DNA from: Apus apus
Taxonomy: Eukaryota > Chordata > Aves > Apodiformes > Apodidae
Reading direction: 5' to 3'
DNA: 64,000 nt
NCBI RefSeq assembly: GCF_020740795.1
Contig: NC_067282.1
Coordinates: 57,295,290-57,359,289, forward strand
In this document: positions 11,102 to 21,300 of the stretch, piece by piece
Position numbering within the stretch: position 1 is the first letter of the stretch
Layout of the letters: each line of letters opens with the position of its first letter
Notes under the pieces: generated by a model
Seen by the model: only the letters and a program-made list of their open reading frames with translations
Told to the model about the DNA's origin: nothing
The model's database searches: none
Made by a program: the position numbers and the translations under genes

Positions 11102-13170
11102 GGCCACCTTGGAAGAACATAAGTGGACTTTGCAGCTTGGGAGTTCTTCACAATTTCATTTAGATATAGCCTCTGAGTGTCTGATGACTTTGCAGAAGGC
11201 TTTCAGAAGTATGAATTAGAAAATATTAAGTACAGTGAAGCCTTTCTTTTCTATTACCTGTTTCTGGTCTGTAGGTTGACACCTCCACCAACTTGGGGCC
11301 CAGAATTCAGAATTCACTGCTGGGGGGTGTCATCCACATATGACTACTGGAAATAGCAGAAAAGAATTTAAACATTTTTTTTTTCTTAAATTTGTAGGTT
11401 TTTAATGACTTTTAAAATTGTAGCCAGTACTACAGGATTCTTTGAAGAGTCCCCAGAGCAGTGACTGAGCAGTGGAACTCCCCTATCCCACCCACCTACT
11501 TTTACTTCCAGTATATAGATCCACTGTTCTTGGCTCTCCTTCTGATACTCTGAAATTCAGGATTTGTGCTGCAAAACAGGCTGAGAAACCTGATAGTGCT
11601 CCTTCTTGCCCTGTTAAGTTTAACTATCCTGACAGTTAGGTAGCAACTCAATATGAATTTGCTATTTTATACCCAAGTCTTTGCATTGGCCTGTATTTTG
11701 CTTTAGATGCCTGCGTCCTCACTTAGACCTCACGCTTAGTTTTGTCTACAAAGTGCAGTAAATTGGCCTGCAGAAATACTGGATATTATTATTATTGTTA
11801 TGTAGGTTCAAAATTTATTGCTGGCAAAGTTGTTATTAGTTTGATTCGTAAACTGTCTGCCAGAATGGACATAGCCAATGGAAGTTTTTACTATTGTTTC
11901 TTTTTGTTCCAACAGTGAATACTAACCAGAGACATTTGGTTTAAAGTTTTAATAATACTTGGGGTTGAATTTTTCATTTAAAACATTTAATTATAGGAAA
12001 AAAATGCTTCTGAGTCTCATAAAAGCAATAGTCATGAACATCAGAGTTACGTGAACCAATGCTTTTATTCAACTCTATTTTTGTAAATGTTATTTATGCA
12101 CTTACTTGCAGTGCACTTGGTGAAAAATGTGAGTTATGACTTAAAAGTAACACCAATAGAGATGAAATTGTTTTAATTCTGACAGTAAACATTTTACTGG
12201 AAGAAAAATGCATATTGCTTACATTGAAAAGAATTACTACATTAGGTGCAGATCTTTCCATTTTGCTACTTGAAGGTAAAATTAGGAGACTCACATATTG
12301 TAATATCTAATATGTTAATATTTTTCCACTAATTTTATTCATGTTGACTGAATCAGACTTTGTTTTTCTAATCAGATTAGCATTACATGTATTTTTAAAA
12401 TTTCCAACATTGGGAGAGCTGGTATCCACTTCTATATATTTTTCTTTTTAATAATGACTTTGTATTATGAAAAACATAACTGAAAATAAGAAATAATTGC
12501 TTTATTAAAATGTTCATACGGCTACTGCTTAACAGTTCAGTCCCGTAGGAATTTATTTTAAAATGCATTGTGCTCATTTAATGGTGTTCCACCATGTGAA
12601 TCTGATTAAAGCCAATGGAACTGCAAATCTAAGTGTTTTTGAAATGTTTGTATGCACAATACCTTGCACTTACAGGAAAATTGTCACTCTAACTGTTAAG
12701 AAATTACGGTTTTGATAAAAGAAACAAGTTCAATGTGTGGAGTAAATGAGACATCTCCTAGTCATCTTTTTTGCTAAATGCCTAAGTAGGGCTTAATTCA
12801 GGTGAATTAGCTTGAAAATATTTATGTATTCTCTCTTTCTCTCAATATAGTAATGCTCTTGTACACATTGATTTGTATGCCTCTGTCTCATCTGATGTGG
12901 TGGTGAAGTTTAGCATCTCTTCCAATGCTTGTGGTGAGCATGGAGGGTAATGAAGTGGTTTGAGCCTGGTCTTTGTGAGGGAACAAAGAGTGTGGGGGAG
13001 CTGAAGGGGAAGGTGAAGACAGTACTGGATTGAATGGATCTGCTCAAAGTTTTGAATGCATGGAATATAAAGGCAATTTTTTTGTTTGTTTCTGTTGGCT
13101 CATCATACCAGAATTGAATAAAAAATTTAAGTTCACTGGAGCCACTTTGCATTTCCCAGTGAGTTGCCTT
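11102..13170. other. Unique AT-rich noncoding sequence
   Basis: No gene, RNA or interspersed repeat recognised in about 2 kb. The short frames of up to 80 codons carry no motifs. Confidence 0.55.
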
Positions 13171-13253
13171 TTTTTAAAAAAAAACAAACAACAAACAAAC
13201 ACCAGGAAAAAAAAAACACAACAAAAAACCCCACAATAAAACAAAACAAAAAA
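13171..13253. repeat. A-rich / (CAAA)n simple repeat
   Basis: An A-rich low-complexity tract with interspersed caaa, caac and acaaaac units. The long 'open frames' spanning it on both strands are artefacts of the composition. Confidence 0.85.
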
Positions 13254-14763
13254 ATTTGTGACATGAAAAGTTGTTTTGCACACAAAAGGGCATCAGATTA
13301 GAAGGTCATAATGCAGCTGAGGAATGGAACTCAGAAAATGCCCCTGCCCCTTGCTGAAGAGCAATATTTTTAATTGCCTCTCCAGCTATAGAATTCTGGT
13401 GTCTGAGGAAAGCTGGAAGAGGTAGAAGTCGTGTTTTATTCTGTCTTCAAGCAGTGGGTGCCAGCAAGGGTAGAAGACAGCCAGAAGTATGTTTTTTTGT
13501 TTTTAGACTTTCTTTTTTGACACCAGCTGGCACTGAAGCACTTGATGTGTTTAACAGGCAGGAAGGATAGCTATGAAAAGGTTTAAAATAAGTTTGAAGA
13601 GTACTGAAATCTGTGTAAAAACTAAACATATGAAAGATGTTTCTATATTTGATAGGAACTGTAGAGATGAAAAGCCAAGCATTTTGGACTGTTTGGAGGT
13701 TGAGCATCCTCAATTTTGAGAGTCTGAGTCTTTGGTGATAGGCCAGATTTAACTGCAATCTGGAATAAAATTCTCTCGAAAACGTGCTGTTAAGATATCC
13801 AGAATTAACCCTTGGCAAAGAAACCACAGTTATATTCCTTGTTCATCGGGGGGAATGGTTATGACTTATAGGTGTGCTTTTCTTGTTTTTTCATAATCCT
13901 TGTTCACTGCTCTTACACAAATATGAAAATTATTATTTATACGTCTGGGTAAGATTTATCCTTGCTTTATTTTGATGTCTTCAAATGCTGTGGAAAGTCT
14001 GTGCAAATTCACACATAGAGAAGGACCTTTTTGTTTAACAGTTTTCTGGGCCTTGAATTGTTTGCTGTTGCTCTGCACTGTCTGGCCTTTCCATTTTGGA
14101 AAATGAGTATGAGAAGGTAGTTATATAAATCTAAATAGAAATTGTCTCAAGTGAATATTCCATCTTGGATGTATTATAGTCTGGCTTTTAGATTTCATCT
14201 GGTGTTGAGGTTTTTTGTGTCTCTAACACAGCTACTTGAAAATTTTGACTCTTGTACATGTGCTAGATCTTTCAGCTGCTGGCATGAGGGAAAATTCAAT
14301 TTTTCGTTTGAGTAATTTTCATACGTACATTCAACTGCAAGTGTGCAAGAGCCTTATAAGACTGAGCTTGGAGATATTTTGTTTGGCAGTACCATATAAC
14401 ATGCATACATATAAAGTGAAGTTTACATTTGTGCCAAAATAAGACATGACATTGTTCATATCAGAGGTACTTCCAGATTTCCAGGCAAACCAAGTAATAT
14501 TTTTCTGAAAATCCCATTATCAAGTGTAGAACTGTCTCTCCACTTTTTTTTTAAATACAAACACTATTTTTTTTATGCAGTCTGTCACTATAATAAAGAA
14601 AATCACATGTAAAACTTGTCAGATAGGCATGAAACGTGTAGAAATTTGGTGATGAGCTGGACCAAGAAAACACTCCAACAGATTTTGAGCAATATTGGCA
14701 GCTTAACTGAAAAGGTTAACGTTTAACTGTTTGTTTTTTGTGTTTTTTTTTTTAATTTTTCAG
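13254..14763. other. Unique noncoding sequence
   Basis: No supported gene. A 126-codon minus-strand open frame (13447-13827) shows no recognisable domain and no splice context that I can defend. The last 35 bases before 14764 form a strong polypyrimidine tract leading into the candidate exon. Confidence 0.5.
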
Positions 14764-14834
14764 TAGCTGAAAGCAGGATATGCAACATGCTAACTTGTAT
14801 AAGCAATGTGTATGAAAGAACAGCAGGTGTACAG
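14764..14834 (+). other. Candidate 71-bp internal exon with strong splice sites
   Basis: A long T-rich tract ends in 'tttttcag' at 14763. Exactly 71 bases later comes a donor matching the vertebrate consensus in full, 'acag|gtaagt' (intron from 14835). A branch-point-like 'cttaactga' lies about 60 bases upstream at 14702. Two of three frames stop at once, but the third is open throughout: after two bases finishing a codon it reads AESRICNMLTCISNVYERT, then AGVQ, ending exactly on a codon boundary. I do not recognise the peptide and find no neighbouring exon that joins to it, so a noncoding RNA exon, a cryptic exon or chance are all possible. The splice sites are seen; a host transcript is inference. 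Confidence 0.3.
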
Positions 14835-15807
14835 GTAAGTAACTTTTACTGTATATGGGGAGAAGTTCCTTGATAGTGATGGGTAATTCTGTACTGTCAA
14901 CTCATCAGCGGGAGATTTGAAATGTCATCACATCTCTTGTATTTCTCACAAAATGCAAAATAAGCATTCACTAACTGAAGAACAGCTGAACAATTTCAAT
15001 ATTATGAAGAAAAAGCTATTCAAAAAGTTAATAAGGGCAATTAAGCTTATCAGTCATCAGAATTTACAAGCATTACTTTTCAAAAGGAAAAAATAATGGG
15101 ATATAGTAATTATTGTATTTTTAGAGTGCTTATGTTGGTTTTTGTTGTTGATGCTTTGTGGTTTTTTGTTTTTCTGATTCTTCTAAGTGTGACCTGATTT
15201 AAGTTGCATAAAGACATTCAGACAAAAGGCATATTTCAGGAAAAAGTTATTCCTCCCCATTACTTTCAGCTATTAAGTAATAATATTTGGAGCAAATATG
15301 GACTATCACCAGCTATGCCCACAGAACTGTAGATACCACCAGTTTTATGGGCCGCTAAGAATATCTGTTAAAAACCTGGCTAAGACTATACCTTACCCTT
15401 TTGACTATTGATCAATGAGTGATATGAAAACAAACTGATAAATAATGAGGGGTTTGTGTTTTGGTTTTTGTAAACATCTTTAATTAAAGTAGGTTTTTGA
15501 AGACTTCTGTTTTTTTCATATTAAGCACTGAGTGTCTTTCTCATACTACTAAAGAAAGGCTTGTGATGCATAAGCAAGGGGAAGTTCTGATGTTTCAACC
15601 TTTCTGATTTAACTTTTCTTGCATGCTTATTTGCGTTGTTTTATGAGATTGCAGCCATCTTGGTCCCCTTTGGTAGTATCACTATACTGTCCTGTTAAAA
15701 ATCTGTAACTGGTTTAGGGAGAAGAATGTTGAAGAGAGACTATGTTTCAAGGGAGTTGAAACAATACATTAATTAATGGAGGGAAAGCAAGAGATTATAC
15801 TGGGCAT
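14835..15807. other. Unique noncoding sequence
   Basis: AT-rich, no recognised gene or repeat. If 14764-14834 is an exon, this would be the start of its downstream intron. Confidence 0.5.
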
Positions 15808-15933
15808 AAAAGATATTTTTATATCTTTTTATTATTTATATTTATTTATATATATTTATATAACATAAATATAAATATATATATTTATTTATATATTATT
15901 TATATTTATATCTTTTTATATCTTTTTTTTATA
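15808..15933. repeat. AT-rich TATTTATA tract with palindromes
   Basis: About 125 bp made almost wholly of A and T, built from tatttata, tatata and ataaatata units. It opens with a perfect inverted repeat (arms 15808-15816 and 15821-15829 around a tttt loop) and could extrude as a cruciform. Such tracts are typical unstable simple repeats; no function is implied. Confidence 0.9.
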
Positions 15934-17375
15934 CTGTGCACACAAGATATTTGGTAAATGGTATAATGCATTTGTGTAAAGTTTTAAGTAATGGCATTTG
16001 GCACTATAATTTCCAGAACTTCAGAGGAAACACAGAAAGAGAAAATTACCACTTTTTGACTAGGAAGGGAATTTGGACTTTGATTAACAGTGAACTAAAG
16101 GAGGATAATAGGTGTGAATTGAAACTAATTAGTGTTTCAGATCATTGAACTGCTTGAAAATAAAATGTGGTGAGAACTGCAGAAGTTAAGTCTCTCTTAA
16201 ATGCCTAATTAAGCACAGTTCTGTCCTACAGGGGAGAGAAAAGATGTTATGTCACTTGCTGCTTTGTACTCAACTGACTGGTTTAAATGGGCAGTCAGTT
16301 AGAAGATTTACCTTCTGTGTGGTGAAGTTCTTTTTCTGATTAGGCTGATCTGCTGGTCCAAGAAGGGGTAATGCCCTGAGGCATATAGCTACAGGCGTAA
16401 AAATGGGCATAGGTTGTCCAGAAAACATTGTGTAAATCAAAATGAGCTGGTGGTTGGCACAACTGACGAGCATTTTCAAGTGTGTAATTAATGTGGGTGC
16501 AGAAGTCCTGTATCTGGGTGTCATATCATACTCTGTGGCCTGATTTAAGCACACACACATATGAGCTAGAGTTTAAAACATATTAAAAATGAATTTTTCA
16601 CTGGAGAAATATCCATAATATGTATGGAAGAACCTCCCTTCTTGAAAAAAGGGTTGGCAGTTGATTAAACTTGTGTAAAATAAATTAGATGATTTTACAT
16701 GTAAGATCCTTTGCTTTCCAAAAAACTATTGAGTTCACTGGCCACAGTCCAACAGTGAAAACAAAATGTGCAGAATAAACAGTGACTGTAGCAGGTGGAG
16801 GTAATGCCTTATACACAAATGCTGGTTTGTGTTGTGTAACCTGGGGTCAATTTAGCAGACAATTTTGTACTTAGAAAAATCGTGGTTTATGCAGAAAAGA
16901 ACCACGAATAATGAATTGTCTACATCTGAAAATACCACACTACATCTGAAACACATGTCCTGCCACATTGTCTTGTGATTTCAAAAGCAGAGGAAGGAAG
17001 AGAGATTATTAAATTTAATTTCACTCCCTCATATCACTTTAAAACAGATGTTTAAAACAAAAAATTTACCCCTTAATTCCAGTGTTTATTCTTAAATATT
17101 TTAGTACCCATGTTTTGTCACTCATGGCCAAACATACAAACAGTGGCCTTTATTCATCATGCAACTAAGAAAGAAGTATTGTCATTTTGTTCATGCAAAC
17201 CTCAGTTTAACTATAAAACCAAAATAAAACACAACTCTGCTGTGAGAAGCATTGGTTCTATGTATGTACAAGTATGTGTGCAGGTGTGGCTGATTGGCTC
17301 CAGGGGAAGCTGATCCCTGAGGCTTCCCTTCCTCAATAGTTTTTTATCCTGAATTACACACAATCAAGTGTTAAT
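15934..17375. other. Unique noncoding sequence
   Basis: No gene supported. A small inverted repeat (arms 16880-16887 and 16900-16907, tcgtggtt / aaccacga) lies here. The short open frames lack motifs. Confidence 0.5.
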
Positions 17376-17436
17376 GTTGGAACTAAATGACTTTTAAGGT
17401 CCCTTCCAACACAAAACATTATATGATTCTTTGATT
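17376..17436 (+). mobile_element. CR1 LINE tail fragment (~60 bp)
   Basis: The sequence ttggaactaaatgactttta, followed by aggtcccttccaacacaaaa and atgattctttga, is a diverged copy of the CR1 3' terminus (family form: ttggactagatgacctttaaaggtcccttccaaccc, then the ATTCTATGA tail). Only the last 60 bases were inserted or survive, so there is no coding part. The tail's right end fixes the plus orientation. Confidence 0.85.
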
Positions 17437-17759
17437 TTCCAGGGAATATGGATTAGTTGAGGTGTGAATTGCAGATTTAAGAAGCCAGTAGTCATCTGAT
17501 GTATTTTTTCAAGACCAAAGCTATTTCTTGTGCAATTTTTTTGCAAGTCAGTTGTCTTCACATTCCTACAAACTGGAAGGGCAAAATGTGAATATTCAAG
17601 TATGGAGTCTGACAGATTTGACTGGAGTACTAGAGCCTATGTCACCACATCACTGCAGTTCCGTGTCTCCAACTTTGAGATCTAAAGGAAGAGGAAACAA
17701 CTGGTTTCCCATGCAGCATGTTTTGCTGATTTAGTCCAATTTCATAATTATCAGCAATA

Positions 17760-17885
17760 GCACTTTTTCTTCCAAGTGATTTATAAATACTGACTAATTT
17801 GTTCTCACAATTGTCACAACAATCTGGATTTTACTGTCTCAGACTAAAAAATATCACTGAAGACAAGGAAACTGAGTCAGTCAAA
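17760..17885 (-). mobile_element. Probable MIR/CORE-SINE relic
   Basis: Read against the inverted MIR core, the order of landmarks is right: 'gcacttttt' (core end, GCRCTTTAC), 'taatttgttctcacaa' and 'cacaacaatctgg' (for CTCACAACAACCC), then 'agacaaggaaactgagtcag' (for GATGAGGAAACTGAGGCACAG). Divergence is high, with several small gaps. MIR-type SINEs are ancient amniote tRNA-derived elements. This call was made by eye from remembered consensus landmarks, so it is moderate at best. Confidence 0.42.
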
Positions 17886-19653
17886 TTCTAATCATAGGGC
17901 TCATTTCCTCTGTGAAGTCAGCCTCATAATGGCATTAAATCTCATCTGGGCAGTCCTTATTTGCAGTGTAGGTCTAGTCACTAGGCCCTTGCTCACTTGT
18001 TCATTTTCTGTGAAGCTGGTTTCTCTGGAACCTTATTGCCAGAGGAGAGGAAATGAAAAGAAAAAGAAAAAAGAAACTTTCCTTTGTTAATGCAGCTGGT
18101 TTTGTAAGTTTACTTCAGCTTCATTCCCATCCTTTTCAGTTAATGTTTTGCTCTGCATATATTCAGGTGGAAATGTTCATAGAAATGAACTTTTCTTAAA
18201 ATATGTGGTTGTCTTCTCAAGTGTGGTATGTGTAAGCATTATCCAGAACTTTCCACACAGGCAAATGCAAAATCACTGATCTTTTGTTCTCTGTGGCATC
18301 ACAGAAAGGAAAGATGAAGGTAATGAAAAAGATGACAGAGCCTTGCTCAGCCCAAGCCCTTAATGCTCATCAGATCTGGCAAAGGTGTCCAAGGTTATGT
18401 TCTCTTTCACAGCCAGAGACCTAGGGTGTACTTCTCAAAGGGAGAGGTTTCCCCACTGCTCTCCCCTGTGATGGCAGGACTGTATGGTCACCTGCTCCAG
18501 TTACAGCTGCCTGAGCCTGCTGACCAGAGTGGGACTTTTCATCGAGAGGACACTCTTTGCAAATATGGCTGGTAACAGTGGACATGAAATGTAATAGTGT
18601 TCCTCAAAGATCTTAACCTGTGCTACCAGATCAGCCTAATCCTCTTTGATTGGTAAAGTCTCGTGGAAATGATGATGATATTTAAAGTGTCAGAGTAGTT
18701 TTTGCTTGGAGTACTGTTCTGAAACCCCATAGAGAAGTGTTTGTTTGTTTGTTTTTTTTTCCTGCCCCGGGAGTGCTGTGAATTCACTCAATGAGTAGAA
18801 TTTCAAACACAAATAAGCATTTAAAAGCTTTTTTTTCTTGGCAAATGCTTTCCAAAATGTGACATCTCCTGTGTGCATGTCCATGGGAATGCAATGAGAT
18901 GTTTAGCAATCCAATTTCCGTTTTGCTTTAATGCTCATTTAATACTCAGAAGAGCTTTATTTTTAAACTTTTGCTTAAATTCAAGTATTAATTATTAGTG
19001 AGGTTTTAATCTGAGAAAAGTGTAAGAGCAGTTCTACTTTAATTTTACTCCAACCTTGTATTCACCTTGCAACTATCACATATGGAAGCCTGAAACGTTA
19101 TTAGTAGCTATAATTTGTGACAAGCTTATCTCTGAAGAACATTACATGAAGTCCAAAAATGTGACTCCCTATTGTCTACAGGACAAAGAGTTATACCATT
19201 CACTGGGGCAAGAGATGAAGGTGGCTATTAAATAGCAATGTTTCAAGGTTTTATAAAGCTAATGTAAAAGATTCAAAGCAGGTAAATTTTTTAATGTTTA
19301 TAGAATTTGTTCAGGTCTTTAAAATGGAAGGGACAATTTAATCGATGGCATGCTAATACAAATTAGCAATTTTCAACCCTTCTTCCTGAAAAATGAGATA
19401 TTCTTTAATAATTGACTGAATTCTCCAGCACCCGCCACCTCTGATACATTGTAGGTTATTGTCAAAAGATGACCGGAATACAGAGCCACTAAATATTTCA
19501 TCTTAATGATAATCTATGCTGCGAAAGGTTTGAACTTTATATTGAGCTTTGAATTGACTTTTGATAAAAGACATACTGGATTTTTTATATTTTTTTTTTT
19601 CATTAACTTTGTGCCAGGAGCAGGGGTCAAAGCTAGCATTAAATTCAGACTTT
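17886..19653. other. Unique noncoding sequence
   Basis: No gene supported. A (GTTT)n/T-rich simple repeat lies at 18738-18761. A slightly GC-richer patch at 18350-18560 has an open frame of 70 codons with no recognised motif. Confidence 0.5.
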
Positions 19654-19734
19654 TCACAGAATCACAGAATCTTAGGGGTTGGAAGGGACCTCGAAAGATC
19701 ATCTAGTCCAACCCCCCTGCCAAAGCAGGATCAC

Positions 19735-19929
19735 CTAGAGCACATCACACAGGAAGGCGTCCAGGCGGGTTTTGAATGTCTCCAGCAAAGGAGACTCCAC
19801 AGCCTCTCTGGGCAGCCTGTTCCAGTGCTCTGTCACTCTCACAGTAAAGAAGTTTTTTCTGATGTTTACGTGGAACCTCCTATGTTCCAGTTTGCACCTG
19901 TTACCCCTTGTCTGATCACTAGACATCAA
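19735..19929 (-). pseudogene. CR1 ORF2 C-terminus, frame-shifted piece
   Basis: About 64 codons form the C-terminal end of the element's ORF2: [20 protein letters not shown], then [20 protein letters not shown] and the terminal LDAFLCDVL with a stop. It is out of frame with the RT piece that ends next to it. The shift arises where a small deletion removed part of the [13 protein letters not shown] segment (about 20005-20020). Without repair the RT frame runs into TELGFFH and stops. Confidence 0.85.
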
Positions 19930-20867
19930 TGAAAAAAGCCTAGCTCTGTCCTGCAGACACTCGCCCTTAACGTATTTGTAAACATTGATGAGGTCACTTG
20001 CCCCTCAGTCTCCTCCAAGAGACCCATCTCCCTCAGCCTTTCCTCATAAGGGAGATGTTCCACTCCCTTCATCATCTTTGTGCCTCTGCACTGGACTCTT
20101 TCAAGCAGTTCCCTGTCCTTCCTGAACTGAAGGGCCCAGAACTGGACAAAATATTCCAGATGCGGCCTCACCAATGCAGAATAGAGGGGGAGGAGAACCT
20201 CTCTTGACCTACTAACCACACCCTTTCTAATGCACCCCAGGATGCCGTTGGCCTTCTTGGCAGCAAGGGCACATTGCTGGCTCATGGTCATCCTCCTGTC
20301 CACCGGGACCCCCAGGTCCCTTTCTCCTACACTGCTCTCCAGCAGGTCGGCCCCCAACCTGTACTGGCACATGGGGTTGTTCTTCCCCAGATGCAAGACT
20401 CTACATTTGCCCTTGTTGATTTTCATCAAGTTTCTCCCCACCCAACTCTTCAGCCTATCTAGGTCTCGCTGAATGGCAGCACAGCCTTCTGGTGTGTCAG
20501 CCACTCCTCCCATTTTAGTGTCATTAGCAAACTCGCTGAGGGCACACTCTGTTCCCTCATCCAGGCTGTTGATGAAAATATTGAATACTCCTGGTCTCAA
20601 TACTGACCCCTGAGGGACTCCACTAGTCACAGACCTCCAACTAGATTTTGTCCCATTGACCACAACTCTCTGACTTCTTCCATTCAACCAGTTTGTGATC
20701 CACCTCACTACCTGATCATCAAGACCACACTTCCTCAGTTTATCTGTGAGGATGCTGTGGGAGACAGTGTCAAATGCTTTACTGAAATCAAGATAAACTG
20801 CATCGACTGCCTTACCACCATCTATCAACCTAGTTACTTTCTCATAGAAGGCTATAAGGTTGGTCAA
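19926..20867 (-). pseudogene. CR1 ORF2 reverse transcriptase core, inactivated
   Basis: About 313 codons cover the RT palm and thumb. [13 protein letters not shown], holding the first catalytic Asp, is at about residues 25-37; GVPQGSVL is at 83-90. The catalytic box reads FANDTK (113-118) in place of the usual FADDTK, because the first Asp codon GAT is now AAT (20525-20523). That change would abolish polymerase activity. The frame starts after an in-frame TAA that replaces a residue of the GK-CLTNLIAF motif, so the listed first codon (TTG) is not a true start. At the 3' end it shifts out of frame near 20010. A dead copy. Confidence 0.9.
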
Positions 20868-21003
20868 AGATTACTTCCCCTTGGTAAAACCATGTTGACT
20901 GCTCTTAATGACCCCCTCATCCTTGATAAGCCTAGAGATAGTGCCAAGGACAAGTTGTTCCATCGCCTTTCCAGGGATGGAGGTGAGGCTGACCGGTCTA
21001 CAG

Positions 21004-21294
21004 TTACCTGGGTCCTCCTTCTTGCCCTTCTATGACATTTGCTATCCTCCAGTCCTTAGGCACCTTTCCTGTTGCCGACAACTTACCAAAAATGATGGAG
21101 AGTGGCCTAGCAATGACCTCCACCAGCTCCCTCAGCACCCACGCGTCCATTCCATCTGGACCTATCCATTTATGGATGTCCAGATTGTTTAACTGATCCC
21201 TAACCCAATCCTCATCTACCAAAGCAAACTCCTCCTTCATTCTGACTTCTTCTGGGGCTTTAGGGATCTGGGGCTTCTGGGGCTCTCTATTCAT
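21004..21294 (-). pseudogene. CR1 ORF2 pre-RT segment
   Basis: About 96 codons correspond to the stretch just before and entering the RT fingers: EEFALVDEDWVRDQLNNLDI, then a diverged H-K-GPDGM segment, WVLRELVEVIARPLSIIF and KVPKDWRIANVI. The frame is lost at about 21030, where bases encoding the following PIFKKGK are missing; the homology continues in another frame ([17 protein letters not shown]) to the next piece. It ends near the element's 5' truncation point. Confidence 0.85.
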
Positions 21295-21300
21295 TGCTTG

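Larger units (their letters stand above)
19654..21300 (-). mobile_element. CR1 LINE, 5'-truncated, ~1.65 kb
   Basis: The inverted tail begins at 19654 (tcacagaa units), followed by 'ggggttggaagggacctcga', the 3' UTR, and ORF2 back to about the EEF-LV-ED-VRDQL linker upstream of the reverse transcriptase, ending near 21300. It covers nearly the whole RT domain and is the same subfamily as the 6.1-kb copy. It carries at least two frameshifts, one in-frame stop and a substituted catalytic residue (described under its ORF pieces). The endonuclease and ORF1 are missing. Confidence 0.95.
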
